64,000 nt of DNA from Sphingosinicella sp. YJ22 (GCF_011320075.1 NZ_JAANPA010000005.1:1-64000), one strand, 5' to 3'; shown: positions 46,645 to 56,154, counted from the stretch's first letter. A program made the numbers and translations. The notes: a model not told the origin generated them from the letters alone.

Positions 46645-47721
46645 ATGCGTAAACTGCTTCTTACGGCCGGTGTCCTGGCCATGTCGGTGGCGACCGCGAA
46701 TGCGGCGAAACCGGGAGAAAATCGCGGTGGAGGCGCCCGCGCCGAACAGCCGCGGGGCGGCGGCGAACGCGGCCCGGGCGGCCGTGCCGAGAACCGCCGC
46801 GGCGGCAACGATCGCGCCCAGCGCGGCGGCGAACGCCGCGAAATGAGGATGGCGCAGCGCGAAAACCGTCGCGAAAATCGCGCGGAGCGTCGCGAAAACC
46901 GCGGCGAGCAGCGCGCCGACCGGCGCGAGGACCGTGGCGAGCGCCGTGTGGAACGGCGTGACGACCGGCGGGAGCGCCGGGTGGAACGTCGCGGCGACCG
47001 GTTCGAGCGGGGCGACGATCGCCGCGAAGCGCGCGCCGATCGGCGTGACGACCGCATCGACCGCCGTGGCGATCGCGCCGAGCGCCGCGCCGAGCGCCGC
47101 GCGGTGGTGCTTCGCGACGCTCGCCAGGTGCAGCGCCTTCGCTTCGACCGCGGCGTCGGCTTGATCGACGGCTGCCCGCCGGGCCTCGCCCGCCGCAACA
47201 ACGGCTGCATGCCGCCGGGTCAGCTGCGCCAGCGTCAGCGGGCCTGGTACAACAATTGGTGGGACCGTCGGGATGATGCCGCCGATTTCGTCTATGACGA
47301 CGGCTATCTGTACCGGCTCGCGCCGAGCGGCGCGGTCGCCGGCTTCGTGCCGCTGCTGGGCGGCGCGCTGTGGCCGGGTCAGACCTGGCCGACCCAGTAC
47401 AACGCCTATGACGTGCCGGATTATTATGCCGACTATTACGGCTTTGACGATCCCTATGACTACCGGCTCGCCGACGGCGTGATCTATGGGCTCGACCCGC
47501 AGACCCAGGCGATCCAGTCGATCCTGGCGCTGGTCACCGACAATGACTGGCAGATCGGCCAGCAGATGCCGGACGGCTATGGCGTGTACAACGTGCCTTA
47601 CGCCTTCCGCGACCAGTATTTCGACACGGCCGACAGCTGGTACCGCTATGACGACGGCTACGTCTATCAGGTCGATCCGACGACGCAGCTGATCCAGGCG
47701 GCCATCCAGCTGATCACCTAA
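46645..47721 (+). CDS. Exported Arg/Asp/Glu-rich low-complexity protein with C-terminal YDDGY repeats
   Basis: A 358-residue protein with signal peptide (MRKLLLTAGVLAMSVATANA). Residues about 48-165 are dense charged repeats of RRENRxERRxxRG and RRDDR type, giving an extended, very basic-acidic zipper. After a CPPGLARRNNGCMPPGQ hinge come three similar units spaced 58-60 residues apart, each starting near (F/Y)xYDDGYxYxxxP and ending in IQxxIxLI. Partner or function unknown; cell-envelope or metal/DNA binding are guesses. ATG 46645 follows GGAGG. Confidence 0.75.
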   Translation: MRKLLLTAGVLAMSVATANAAKPGENRGGGARAEQPRGGGERGPGGRAENRRGGNDRAQRGGERREMRMAQRENRRENRAERRENRGEQRADRREDRGERRVERRDDRRERRVERRGDRFERGDDRREARADRRDDRIDRRGDRAERRAERRAVVLRDARQVQRLRFDRGVGLIDGCPPGLARRNNGCMPPGQLRQRQRAWYNNWWDRRDDAADFVYDDGYLYRLAPSGAVAGFVPLLGGALWPGQTWPTQYNAYDVPDYYADYYGFDDPYDYRLADGVIYGLDPQTQAIQSILALVTDNDWQIGQQMPDGYGVYNVPYAFRDQYFDTADSWYRYDDGYVYQVDPTTQLIQAAIQLIT

Positions 47722-47731
47722 GGGAGAGTCT

Positions 47732-48328
47732 ATGAGAAAGAGCGCATTGGTGCTCACGGCGGCGGCCTGCCTGGCCGCCGCCGGCTGTTCCGACAGCGGC
47801 AATCAGGCGGCAGGCAACGGGCAGGGCAACGCCTCCGCCAATGCCAGCGTGGCTCCGAGCGAGGGGACGATCGTCACCGCGCTTCGCGGCAATTCGGACC
47901 TCGGCGCGACCGCCGCCTTGGTCGACAGCGCCGGCCTGGCCAGCGTGCTCGAAGGAGTCGGGCCGTACACGATCTTCGCCCCGACCGACGCCGCGCTTCA
48001 AAGCGGGCTTGGCGAGCAGCATTTGGGTGAGCTGCGCGGCGAGGCGATGCGGCCGCAGGCCGCGGCGCTGCTTCGAGCCCATATCGTCCCCGGCGTGCTC
48101 ACCCGGCGCGACATCGTCGCCGCGATCGAGGCCGCGCACAACGAGCCGGTGGAGATGCGCACCATGGCGGACACGATGCTCACCTTCGCGCGCGACGGTG
48201 AGGCGATCCTGGTCAGCACACCCGACGGCGCCCGCGCGCGCCTGACCGGCGAGGAGAGCGCAGTCGGCAACGGTGTCGTGCAGCCGATCGAGGGCATGCT
48301 CCGGCGGGCGGAGGCGCAACCCGGTTAG
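47732..48328 (+). CDS. Fasciclin (FAS1) domain lipoprotein
   Basis: A 198-residue lipoprotein: signal peptide with lipobox AAAGC (Cys19), an Asn/Ala-rich linker, then one FAS1 domain with the H1 motif GPYTIFAPTDAAL and the later RAHIVPGVL. Such secreted proteins mediate adhesion. It lies ten bases after the repeat-protein gene on the same strand, likely the same transcript. Confidence 0.92.
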   Translation: MRKSALVLTAAACLAAAGCSDSGNQAAGNGQGNASANASVAPSEGTIVTALRGNSDLGATAALVDSAGLASVLEGVGPYTIFAPTDAALQSGLGEQHLGELRGEAMRPQAAALLRAHIVPGVLTRRDIVAAIEAAHNEPVEMRTMADTMLTFARDGEAILVSTPDGARARLTGEESAVGNGVVQPIEGMLRRAEAQPG

Positions 48329-48439
48329 CGCCGGCTAAGGTAACCCCCCGTTAACCAGAAGCTTTGCCGGCTTCTCAACCTCGATTGTCCAAACCCCTGT
48401 GAGAAAAGGCGACAGGCCTTTGCCTCAGGCAGGTGCACG

Positions 48440-49696
48440 ATGACAGGCATGAGCTGGCTCAAAAGGCTGATCCGCTGCGAGCGGGGAAATACGTTGATCG
48501 TGGTCGCGGCGGCCGCGCCGCTGCTCATCGGCGCGTCGGCGATCGGGGTCGACACGATCCAGGTCGCGCTCGCCAAGCGCCAGCTGCAGCGCAGCGCGGA
48601 CTCGGCGGCGATGGCGGGCGCCTATGCGGTGATGCAGAATGGCGGCGCCTCGACGGCGGTCACCCGCGACCTCACCCACAACAACCGGATCACGCTCGCC
48701 GGCACGCCGACGGTCGAGAATGCGCCGACCACCGGCGCCTTCGCCGGCAATGCCCGGGCGGTGCGCGTGGTGCTGCGCGCCAACCGGTCGGTGCCGTTCA
48801 TGTCCTTCTTCACCGGCTCCACCATGGCGGTGGAAGTCGAGGCGACGGCCGCCGCCGTGCCGGACGGCGTCTATTGCGTGGTCTCGCTGGAAAGCACGTC
48901 CGCGACCGGGGTCAGCTTCGGCGGCAACACCACCACCGATCTCGGCTGCGGAGTCGCGACCAACTCGACCGGCCCGTCGGCGATCGCCGTCAACGGCAGC
49001 CCGACGATCATGGCCAGCCCGATCGCCGCGGTGGGCGGCGTCCCGCCCGCGTCGCGCTTCGGCACGGGCTCGGTGACCTTGCCCTACAGCCCGCCGCAGC
49101 CGGATCCGTTCGCCAGCCTGCCGCCGGCGGAGATCCCGCCGGCGCTGGCGTCGTCCTGTCCTTCGGTGAGCGTAAGTCCAAACGACAATACGACGCTGAG
49201 CCCAGGCTGCTTTAGCGGCATGGATCTCAAAGGTACCGTGACGCTCAACCCCGGCGTCTATTACATCAATGGCTCGTCGCTGAGCTTCGGTTCGCAGGCG
49301 AACGTGACCGGCACGGGCGTGACCTTCGTCCTGACCAGCACCACTGCGTCGACGAGCCCGTCCTCCATCGCGCAGATCGATATGAACGGCGGCGCCCAGC
49401 TCAACCTCACGGCACCGTCGACCGGAACCTATGCGGGCGTGCTCGTCTATCAACACCGCAACGCGCCGCTGACCAACCAGCATATCAACGGCAATTCGAG
49501 CTCGCGGATCGACGGCGCCTTCTACATGCCGTCCACCGAAATCACCTTCAACGGCAATGCCGGGATGCAGGTGCAGTGCCTCCGGCTGGTGGGCCGCCGG
49601 GTGAACTTCTCGGGCAACGCCAATCTGACGAACACCTGTCCGGCCAACTCGCCGACCCGCGGCTTCAACGGCCTGATGGTCCGGCTGGTGGGATGA
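48440..49696 (+). CDS. TadG-like pilus-assembly/secreted protein
   Basis: A 418-residue protein whose N-terminus has the TadE/TadG pattern RCERGNTLIVVAAAAPLLIG with one transmembrane helix, followed by KRQLQRSADSAAMAGAYA. The long extracytoplasmic part ends in a Gly/Asn-rich beta region (about residues 255-410). TadG-type proteins assist Flp/Tad pilus or envelope functions. Its stop overlaps the next start (ATGA). No Tad ATPase, secretin or Flp pilin is near. Confidence 0.83.
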   Translation: MTGMSWLKRLIRCERGNTLIVVAAAAPLLIGASAIGVDTIQVALAKRQLQRSADSAAMAGAYAVMQNGGASTAVTRDLTHNNRITLAGTPTVENAPTTGAFAGNARAVRVVLRANRSVPFMSFFTGSTMAVEVEATAAAVPDGVYCVVSLESTSATGVSFGGNTTTDLGCGVATNSTGPSAIAVNGSPTIMASPIAAVGGVPPASRFGTGSVTLPYSPPQPDPFASLPPAEIPPALASSCPSVSVSPNDNTTLSPGCFSGMDLKGTVTLNPGVYYINGSSLSFGSQANVTGTGVTFVLTSTTASTSPSSIAQIDMNGGAQLNLTAPSTGTYAGVLVYQHRNAPLTNQHINGNSSSRIDGAFYMPSTEITFNGNAGMQVQCLRLVGRRVNFSGNANLTNTCPANSPTRGFNGLMVRLVG

Positions 49697-50163
49697 TGGC
49701 GCGCGTTCCCGCAACCCTGCAGGGGCTGAGCCGCGACCGCCGCGGCGCCAGCATCTTGGAGCTGGGCCTGGTCCTGCCCGTCATCATGGTGGTGCTGCTC
49801 GGCCTGATCGACGTCGCCAGCCTCTATTCGGCCAGGATGTCGCTCCAGCAGGCCGCGGCGCGCGCGCTCGAGCGGGTGCAGGTCGGCAATTCGCGCAGCG
49901 ACTTCGCCTTCGTTCGCACCGAGGCCGCCACCGCGGCCGGGGTGAATGAGTCGCAGGTAACCGTCGAGACATGGCTCGAATGCAACCAAGTGCGCCAGCC
50001 GGCGTCGACGAGCGATTGCGCCACCGGCCAGCAGCGCGCGCGCTACGTCCAGGTCACGATCGCGTCGACCTACGATTCCTATTTCCGCTACAGCCCGCTC
50101 GGCGCCCGCAATGCCAACGGCAACGTGCCGATGACGGCCCAATCGTCGGTGAGGTACCAATGA
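49693..50163 (+). CDS. TadE-family pseudopilin-like protein 1
   Basis: A 156-residue protein: RDRRGASILELGLVLPVIMV is the TadE signature, a processing-type Gly-Ala followed by E+5 and a hydrophobic helix. The rest is periplasmic with two cysteines (LECNQ, SDCAT). It overlaps the TadG-like gene upstream and the second TadE gene downstream, each by four bases. Confidence 0.88.
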   Translation: MMARVPATLQGLSRDRRGASILELGLVLPVIMVVLLGLIDVASLYSARMSLQQAAARALERVQVGNSRSDFAFVRTEAATAAGVNESQVTVETWLECNQVRQPASTSDCATGQQRARYVQVTIASTYDSYFRYSPLGARNANGNVPMTAQSSVRYQ

Positions 50164-50567
50164 TGCGCCGCGCGAAGATGCTCCGGCGCGACAGGCGCGG
50201 CGCCTCGGCGATCGAGTTCGCGCTGGTCGTGCCGTTCCTCGTCATGGTCATCGTCGGAATCGCGCAGATGGGCCGGGTCTATCTCGCCAATGCCGGCCTC
50301 CGCAGCCTGGTCGCCGACAGCGCCCGCTTCGCGAGCATTTCGCCGCGGCCGACCGACGACGCGATCAAGGCGCGGCTGCGCACCGGTGGGTTCGGCCTCG
50401 AATCGGGCAATCTGGGCGAGCCGGTCGTGACCTATGGCGCCGAGAACGGCGCCAACTGGGCCCAGATCGACATGACCTATTCGATCCAGCTGGACTTCAT
50501 CTTCTGGCGTCCGGCACCGACCCAGTTGGTCGAGCAGCGCCGGGTGTTCATCTACCCCGCAACCTGA
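50160..50567 (+). CDS. TadE-family pseudopilin-like protein 2
   Basis: A 135-residue protein with the same TadE signature, RRDRRGASAIEFALVVPFLV, and a short periplasmic domain. Starts at an ATG overlapping the previous stop. Together the three genes form a compact tadG-tadE-tadE operon. Confidence 0.88.
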   Translation: MMRRAKMLRRDRRGASAIEFALVVPFLVMVIVGIAQMGRVYLANAGLRSLVADSARFASISPRPTDDAIKARLRTGGFGLESGNLGEPVVTYGAENGANWAQIDMTYSIQLDFIFWRPAPTQLVEQRRVFIYPAT

Positions 50568-50637
50568 CCGCGCGCGGCGGCTTCTCATCCATCGAGCGGC
50601 TGGATCGGCGCGCGGCCGGTGGCTAAGCTCGCTTCCA

Positions 50638-51765
50638 ATGAATGAAGCGCCGCAATCGCGCAGCGGCCCGCTGGCGGGGCTTCGGGTCGTCGAGATCGCC
50701 GGCATCGGCCCGGCGCCGTTCTGCGGCATGCTGCTCGCCGACCTCGGCGCCGACGTGGTCGTCGTCGAGCGCAGCGCGCCCGGCGACGGGATTCCCGATC
50801 TCGGCCCCGCGGCGATCTTCAAGCGGGGCAAGCGGACCATCGCGGTCGACCTCAAGTCGCCCGCCGCGATCGCGACCGTGCTCGACCTGGTCGAGCGCTG
50901 CGACGCGCTGATCGAGGGGATGCGGCCGGGGGTGATGGAGCGGCTCGGGCTTGGGCCGGACCTGTGCCTCGCCCGCAATCCGCGGCTCGCTTACGGACGC
51001 ATGACGGGATGGGGGCAGGAGGGGCCGCTCGCCAAGGCCGCGGGACACGACATCAACTATATCGGCCTGTCCGGAGCGCTCTGGTATTCCGGCCAGCCCG
51101 GCGAGCCGCCGATGACTCCGCCGACCCTGGTCGGCGACGTCGGCGGCGGCGCGCTCTACCTCGCCGTCGGCCTGCTCGCGGCCGTGATGAGCGCGCGCGA
51201 GACCGGGCGTGGCCAGGTCGTCGACGCCGCCATCGTCGACGGCAGCGCCCATATGATGACCCTGCTGATGAGCCTTCGCGCGGCCGGGCAGATGGTCGAC
51301 GAGCGCGGCGCCAGCATGCTCGACGGGCCGCATTGGTACGCGACCTACCGCTGCGCCGACGGCGGCTTCGTCTCGGTGGGCGCGATCGAGCCGCGCTTCT
51401 ACCAGCAGCTGCGCGCCAAGCTCGGGCTCGGCGACGATCCCGATTTTGCTGACGGCTACGACAGGTCGCGCTGGCCCGAGCTCAAGCGCCGGCTCGCGGA
51501 GCTGTTCGCGCAGCGCACGCGCGATGAATGGTGCGCCCTGCTGGAAGGCACCGACGCCTGCTTCGCGCCCGTGCTCACCCCCGGCGAAGCTGCCCGCCAC
51601 CCGCACATGGCCGACCGCGGCACCTATTGCGACATCGACGGCGTGCCTCAGCCGGCGCCGGCGCCGCGCTTCTCCGCCACGCCCGTGGGGCTGCCGGGCC
51701 GGGTCCCGCTCCGGCGCGAGGACCCGGTCGCCGTGCTGGCGGATTGGGCGCGGTCGCGGTCCTAG
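50638..51765 (+). CDS. CaiB/BaiF CoA-transferase family protein (AMACR-like)
   Basis: A 375-residue family III CoA transferase or alpha-methylacyl-CoA racemase. The racemase pair fits well: H137 in GHDINYIG and D167 in VGDVGGGALY correspond to the His and Asp acid/base residues of the mycobacterial racemase. It likely handles branched or bile-type acyl-CoA chains. Its TAG overlaps the stop of the convergent TonB receptor. Confidence 0.9.
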   Translation: MNEAPQSRSGPLAGLRVVEIAGIGPAPFCGMLLADLGADVVVVERSAPGDGIPDLGPAAIFKRGKRTIAVDLKSPAAIATVLDLVERCDALIEGMRPGVMERLGLGPDLCLARNPRLAYGRMTGWGQEGPLAKAAGHDINYIGLSGALWYSGQPGEPPMTPPTLVGDVGGGALYLAVGLLAAVMSARETGRGQVVDAAIVDGSAHMMTLLMSLRAAGQMVDERGASMLDGPHWYATYRCADGGFVSVGAIEPRFYQQLRAKLGLGDDPDFADGYDRSRWPELKRRLAELFAQRTRDEWCALLEGTDACFAPVLTPGEAARHPHMADRGTYCDIDGVPQPAPAPRFSATPVGLPGRVPLRREDPVAVLADWARSRS

Positions 51766-54497
51766 AAGCGGAGGTTGAGGCCCAGGCTGAAGCTCGTCCC
51801 GACGTCGTAGGAATTGATCGAGACGAGATTGTCGCCGAATTCCTGGACCTCGCGATAATCCTGGCCGAACAGGTTGCGCGCCTCCAGCTGGAGCTCGGCC
51901 TCGACCCCGCCCAGCGGGACCGCCTGGCGGGCGACGAAGTCGACGCGAAGGCCCGGCCGCTCGACGATGTCGGGCTGGCGCGCGCTGCCCTGGATCGGGC
52001 CGCGGCTGGTGACCCGCTCGCTGGCATAATTGAGCAGGATCGTGGCCTGGCTCAGCCGCTCGCTATCCTCGATTCCGATCTGGACGTTGACGAGATGGTC
52101 CGACTGCCCGGTGAGCGGGGCGCCGTCGCGGAACAGCAGCCGCGCCTCGACCGGCTGGAGGTCCGGGCCGACGATGACCGAATCATCGGCGCTGATCTGC
52201 GACTGGGTGTAGGTGTAGTTGGCGATCAGCAGCAGTCGGCGGGTGTCGAAAAAGGGGCCACCGAGGCCATCGAGCGGGACGTGCTTCTGAAGCTCGATCT
52301 CGGCGCCGTAGAGCTCCGCCCGGGGTGCGTTGGCGAAGCCGGTGCGGAGCTGGCCGCCGCCGGCGAAGAAGGCCGCGGCCTCGATCGGATTGTCGATCTG
52401 CTTGTAGAAGGCCGAGGCGCTGACCCGCTGGCTGGGCGCGAAATACCATTCGTAGCGAGCCTCCAAGTTGGTCAGCTCGCTGTCCTGGAGGAACGGGTTG
52501 CCGGTGAACTCGCGGTCGGATTCGAAGCCCTGGTAGAGCTGCGGCGCCAGCTCGCGGAATTGCGGCCGGGCGATGGTGCGCGAGGCGTGGAGTCGGGCCT
52601 GCATGTCCGCAGCGAAGGCGTAGGTGAGCGTGAGCGCCGGCAGCAGATAGTCGGCGGACAGCGCGGTCGGCGCCAGCGTGCCGACCGGCATCACCGACTG
52701 GTCGGCGCTCTCGAAGCGCACGCCCGCGGTCGCGGTGAGGCCCTCGAACAGCGTCGCGTCGACCTGGCCGTAGACGCCGTGGATGTCGAGCCGGGCGTCA
52801 TATGACGCCGCGCCCTCCGCGCCCGAGACGTCGCGCAGCTGGATGTCGAACGTCTGCACGTTGAAGTCGGACAGCAGGAAGTCCGGGCGTTGCTGGGCGA
52901 TCTCGATTGGAAGCGCGCCGTCCGGCCGGAAATATTGGAACTGAAAGCGCGAGGCGGTGCGCTCGGTCTGGCTGTAGGCATAGCCGGCAGACACGGTGAC
53001 CGGCAGCGACGGCAGGCGGTAGCTCAGGTCGATTCCACCGGCGAGCACGTCCTCGTCGAGGTCGCTGAACGCGATCGTCGCGAACTGGCCGCCGGAGGTC
53101 AGGTCGTTGACATAATCGTCGACGTCGGTGGCGCTGACCGTGCCGGGATCGCCGTCGCCGCGATAGGCATAGCCGATCTCGCGCTCGTAGGGCGACTGGC
53201 GCTGCGACTTGGCATAGGTGCCGCGCAGGTCGACCTCGAAATCGCCGAAGTCGAGTTCGGCGACGAGCTGGGTGTCGATCAGCTGGCGCTCGAACCAGTA
53301 GCTGTTCTGCTCGATCAGCGACGGCGGCAGGTCCGGGTCCTGGTCGGTGACGTTGCGGTTGAAGCCGGCGCCGAGGCGGCCCTGCTTCAGAGTGTCGCGG
53401 ATGAACAAATTGGTCCAGCGGATGCGGTGCTCGCCGAACTCGAGGCCGACACCGAGCAGGCCATTCACGACGATTCGGTTGTCCGTGATAACGCTGTCGA
53501 AGCTGCGCTGCGGCGTGCCGGCGAGCTCGGGGTCGAGCGAGCTCTGCTGGAGCGTGTCGCGGGTCCGCCAGCTGTTGCTGTAGCCGAGGTTGGCGATGAG
53601 GCCGATGCGGGCGTCGGCGCCGAAATCGATCGCCGTGCCGGCGGCGATGTTGGCCGAGACATTGGCCGGGATCTGGCGGTTGGTCTGCAGCACCATGGTC
53701 GGCGAGTTGACCAGGTCCATGGCGAACCGGCGGCGCTGCTCCGGCGTCGTTGCCGTGTTGAAGCTGCCGCCGGCCGCAGCCGCGATCAGGCCGGCCGGCG
53801 CGTCGCGGGTGCCGTCGTCGAACCCGGTCCAGTCGGTGTCGCTGCCATAATAGGTATAGCCCAGGTTGAACGTCGTCTCGGTGTCGCCGCCGAGGCTTGC
53901 GCCGATCTCGAGGAAGCTCTCGTCGGGGATCGCGCGGGTGGTGAGGTTGATCACGCCGCCGCCGAACTCGCCCGGGAAATTGGCCGAGAAGGTCTTCTGG
54001 ACCAGGGAACTGGCGATCAGGCTGGTCGGGAAGATGTCGAGCGGCACGACGCGGCGCAGCGGCTCGGGGCTGGGCAGCGGCGAGCCGTTGAGCAGAGCGA
54101 GGCTGTAGCGGTCGCCGAGGCCGCGGACATAGACGAAGCCGTTGCCGACGACGCTGAGGCCGGTGACTCGCTGGAGAGCGCCGGCGATGTCGCCTTCTCC
54201 GGTCCGCTCGATGTCTTCCTGGCTGAGCAGCGAAATCACCTGGGGGGTGCGGCGCATCAGGTTGGCGCGCTGGCCGGTGACGACGACCACGTCCTCGCTA
54301 ACTCCGCCGCCCGGGATGGACACCTCGACCTCCTCGCCCGGAATCTGGTCCAGCGGCGCCTCGGCCTGATCCTCGTCGACGGGCGCGGCTTCGGGGGCGT
54401 CGGGCGCGGTGGAGGCTCCGGTCTGGGCGAGCGCGGCGGGCGCGCACAGGGCGGTGGAGAGAAGGAGCAGGCTCCCGAACGTCAAAGTCTTGGTCAT
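51762..54497 (-). CDS. TonB-dependent outer-membrane receptor, probable Pho-regulated
   Basis: A 911-residue receptor with signal peptide (to ALAQ, residue 25), an acidic linker, a plug starting VVVTGQR and containing GLGDRYSLALLNGSPLPSPE and FPGEFGGGVINL, then a large beta-barrel ending in LNLRF. The plug type (RGLGDRY...PGEFGGG) recurs in receptors of alphaproteobacteria that I associate with phosphate-limitation loci; that link is from memory. It is the last gene of the module with the lipoprotein, GspC-like and PhoB-type genes. A strong terminator lies between it and the lipoprotein gene. Confidence 0.9.
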   Translation of the reverse strand: MTKTLTFGSLLLLSTALCAPAALAQTGASTAPDAPEAAPVDEDQAEAPLDQIPGEEVEVSIPGGGVSEDVVVVTGQRANLMRRTPQVISLLSQEDIERTGEGDIAGALQRVTGLSVVGNGFVYVRGLGDRYSLALLNGSPLPSPEPLRRVVPLDIFPTSLIASSLVQKTFSANFPGEFGGGVINLTTRAIPDESFLEIGASLGGDTETTFNLGYTYYGSDTDWTGFDDGTRDAPAGLIAAAAGGSFNTATTPEQRRRFAMDLVNSPTMVLQTNRQIPANVSANIAAGTAIDFGADARIGLIANLGYSNSWRTRDTLQQSSLDPELAGTPQRSFDSVITDNRIVVNGLLGVGLEFGEHRIRWTNLFIRDTLKQGRLGAGFNRNVTDQDPDLPPSLIEQNSYWFERQLIDTQLVAELDFGDFEVDLRGTYAKSQRQSPYEREIGYAYRGDGDPGTVSATDVDDYVNDLTSGGQFATIAFSDLDEDVLAGGIDLSYRLPSLPVTVSAGYAYSQTERTASRFQFQYFRPDGALPIEIAQQRPDFLLSDFNVQTFDIQLRDVSGAEGAASYDARLDIHGVYGQVDATLFEGLTATAGVRFESADQSVMPVGTLAPTALSADYLLPALTLTYAFAADMQARLHASRTIARPQFRELAPQLYQGFESDREFTGNPFLQDSELTNLEARYEWYFAPSQRVSASAFYKQIDNPIEAAAFFAGGGQLRTGFANAPRAELYGAEIELQKHVPLDGLGGPFFDTRRLLLIANYTYTQSQISADDSVIVGPDLQPVEARLLFRDGAPLTGQSDHLVNVQIGIEDSERLSQATILLNYASERVTSRGPIQGSARQPDIVERPGLRVDFVARQAVPLGGVEAELQLEARNLFGQDYREVQEFGDNLVSINSYDVGTSFSLGLNLRF

Positions 54498-54536
54498 TGT
54501 CGAAATCCCTGGCGCGATGCTCGTGGCAAGCTTGCG

Positions 54537-54568
54537 AAAAGGGGCGGCGTCCGGTGGATCGCCGCCCC
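54537..54568 (-). terminator. Rho-independent terminator between lipoprotein and TonB receptor genes
   Basis: A perfect nine-base stem GGGGCGGCG/CGCCGCCCC with a ten-base loop; on the minus strand it runs into TTTT. It follows the lipoprotein stop by 20 bases and precedes the receptor start by about 40, so it should reduce read-through into the receptor gene. Confidence 0.85.
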
Positions 54569-54588
54569 TGCTGTGCGCGTGACGGCGA

Positions 54589-56154
54589 TCAGGTGGTCGG
54601 CAGGGCCGTGCAGGCGATCCCGCTGCCGCCGAAATTGGCGTAGCCGGAATTGCACGTCCAACCCTGGAAGCGGGTGTCCGACGTGCCGTTGACCGCGCCG
54701 ACATAGGCCACCGCCTCGAGCCGGTTCGGCGCCGCCGCGTTGACCGCGAAGAACGGATCGGCGTTGAATGGTGTCGGATCGGTGGCGGCGACGGCATTCT
54801 CGTTGGCGCCGTTCATGAACAGGTTGAGCAGGCTCGGGGTGTAGGCCGAATTGTTGTTGTTGGTGCCCGAACCGAAGATCGCCTGAAGCGTCGCGACGTC
54901 GACATTGCCGTCGTTGCGGAACGGAGCGGCGCACGACATCTGGACCGAACGGAACAGCGGCGGGCCGTTGTCCTGGAGCGCCGCGTCCGCGGCGCGCACC
55001 GTCGTGCCGCCGGTCGCGTCGATGTCGAGGCAGTTCTGGCTGCTGACGATGACGCTGTTGAGCAGCGCATAATCGGTGCCGCCGCGCAGCAGGACTGCGT
55101 TGCCGCCCGAGCTGGCGCGGTTCTGGACGAAGGTCGCGTTGGAGATTCGGGTATATTGCCGCGGCGCCGCGTCTTCGTTGCCGTTGGAGTCGGCCTCGAT
55201 GTGGGAATCGCCGTCGCCGGTCGGCTTCTGAACGCCGACGACGAACTGGATGGTGCCGCGATAGCCGAGGTCGGTGTCGAGGCTGTCGTCGTCGGCGCCG
55301 GTCAGCGCCAGGTTCTTGAGGTTCACGCGGCCGCCGAAGATCTCGATGCCGTCGTCCGAGCTGTTGTGGACCTGGATGTTGTCGATTGTCGTGCCGCTGC
55401 CGACGCCGCCGAGGGTGAGGCCCTGGAGCTCGTTGCCCGGAGCGATGGCGAAGCCGGAATAGCGGATCTGCACGAAGCGTAGCGAGCCGCTGTTGTCGTT
55501 GGCGGTGGCGCCGCCATAGAGCGAGCCGGTCGTGCCCTCGATCACCTGCTGGCAATTGGCCGAGCCGCCGGGGACGGCGGTGTTGCAGTCGCTGATCGGC
55601 GCGCGGCCGAGCAGGATGACGCCGCCCCACAGGCCCTGGCTTGAGTCGGTGGCCGAGCCGGCGACGTTCTCGCGGGCGGTGAAGATGATCGGGTTGGTGG
55701 GGGTGCCGTTGGCCTGGATTCGCGAGCCGCGGTTGACGACGAGATAGTCGTTGCCCGACGATCCGAATACGACCGCGCCGGCCTGAATGGTCAGCGTGAC
55801 CGACTGGCAGCCGGCGAGCGGCGCCGCGGTATCGCCGCCGCAGTCGCTGCCGACATTGACCGGGCCGACCAGCGCATAAGCGACGCCCGGCACGTTCTGC
55901 AGCACGGTGTCCTGGGTGAAGCGGCTCGTCACCTGGCAGGCGCGGCGGTTGCCGACGACTCCGCCGTCGGTGGTGCCGGCGGGGCAACTCGCCGCGGGCG
56001 TCCCCGGCGGCGTGGTCGGCGGGGTCGGAGTGGGGGTGGTCGGCGTGCCGGGGACGACGATCACGCCTTCGCCCGGGGAAGCGATGTCGTCCGCACCGCA
56101 GGCGGCGAGCGGGATCATGGTGCTGGCGAGAAGAAGCTTACGAAGCGGCGACAT
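54589..56154 (-). CDS. Secreted beta-helix-like lipoprotein paired with TonB receptor
   Basis: A 521-residue protein. The signal peptide ends in the lipobox LAAC (Cys19), followed by a Thr/Pro linker. The body has many short Gly/Asn-rich strands (GLWGGVILLGRA, GGRVNLKNLALTG) and several cysteines, typical of a right-handed beta-helix surface protein. Such lipoproteins are commonly encoded next to this class of TonB receptor and may be its surface partner. A PHO-box-like array lies 130-165 bases upstream of its start. Confidence 0.8.
   Translation of the reverse strand: MSPLRKLLLASTMIPLAACGADDIASPGEGVIVVPGTPTTPTPTPPTTPPGTPAASCPAGTTDGGVVGNRRACQVTSRFTQDTVLQNVPGVAYALVGPVNVGSDCGGDTAAPLAGCQSVTLTIQAGAVVFGSSGNDYLVVNRGSRIQANGTPTNPIIFTARENVAGSATDSSQGLWGGVILLGRAPISDCNTAVPGGSANCQQVIEGTTGSLYGGATANDNSGSLRFVQIRYSGFAIAPGNELQGLTLGGVGSGTTIDNIQVHNSSDDGIEIFGGRVNLKNLALTGADDDSLDTDLGYRGTIQFVVGVQKPTGDGDSHIEADSNGNEDAAPRQYTRISNATFVQNRASSGGNAVLLRGGTDYALLNSVIVSSQNCLDIDATGGTTVRAADAALQDNGPPLFRSVQMSCAAPFRNDGNVDVATLQAIFGSGTNNNNSAYTPSLLNLFMNGANENAVAATDPTPFNADPFFAVNAAAPNRLEAVAYVGAVNGTSDTRFQGWTCNSGYANFGGSGIACTALPTT

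Noticed and set aside
46627-47802. Hydrophobic 391-codon frame opposite the Arg-rich repeat protein
   Set aside because: Its apparent membrane-like sequence is the complement of Arg/Asp/Glu codon repeats; the plus strand has signal peptide, ribosome site and C-terminal repeats.
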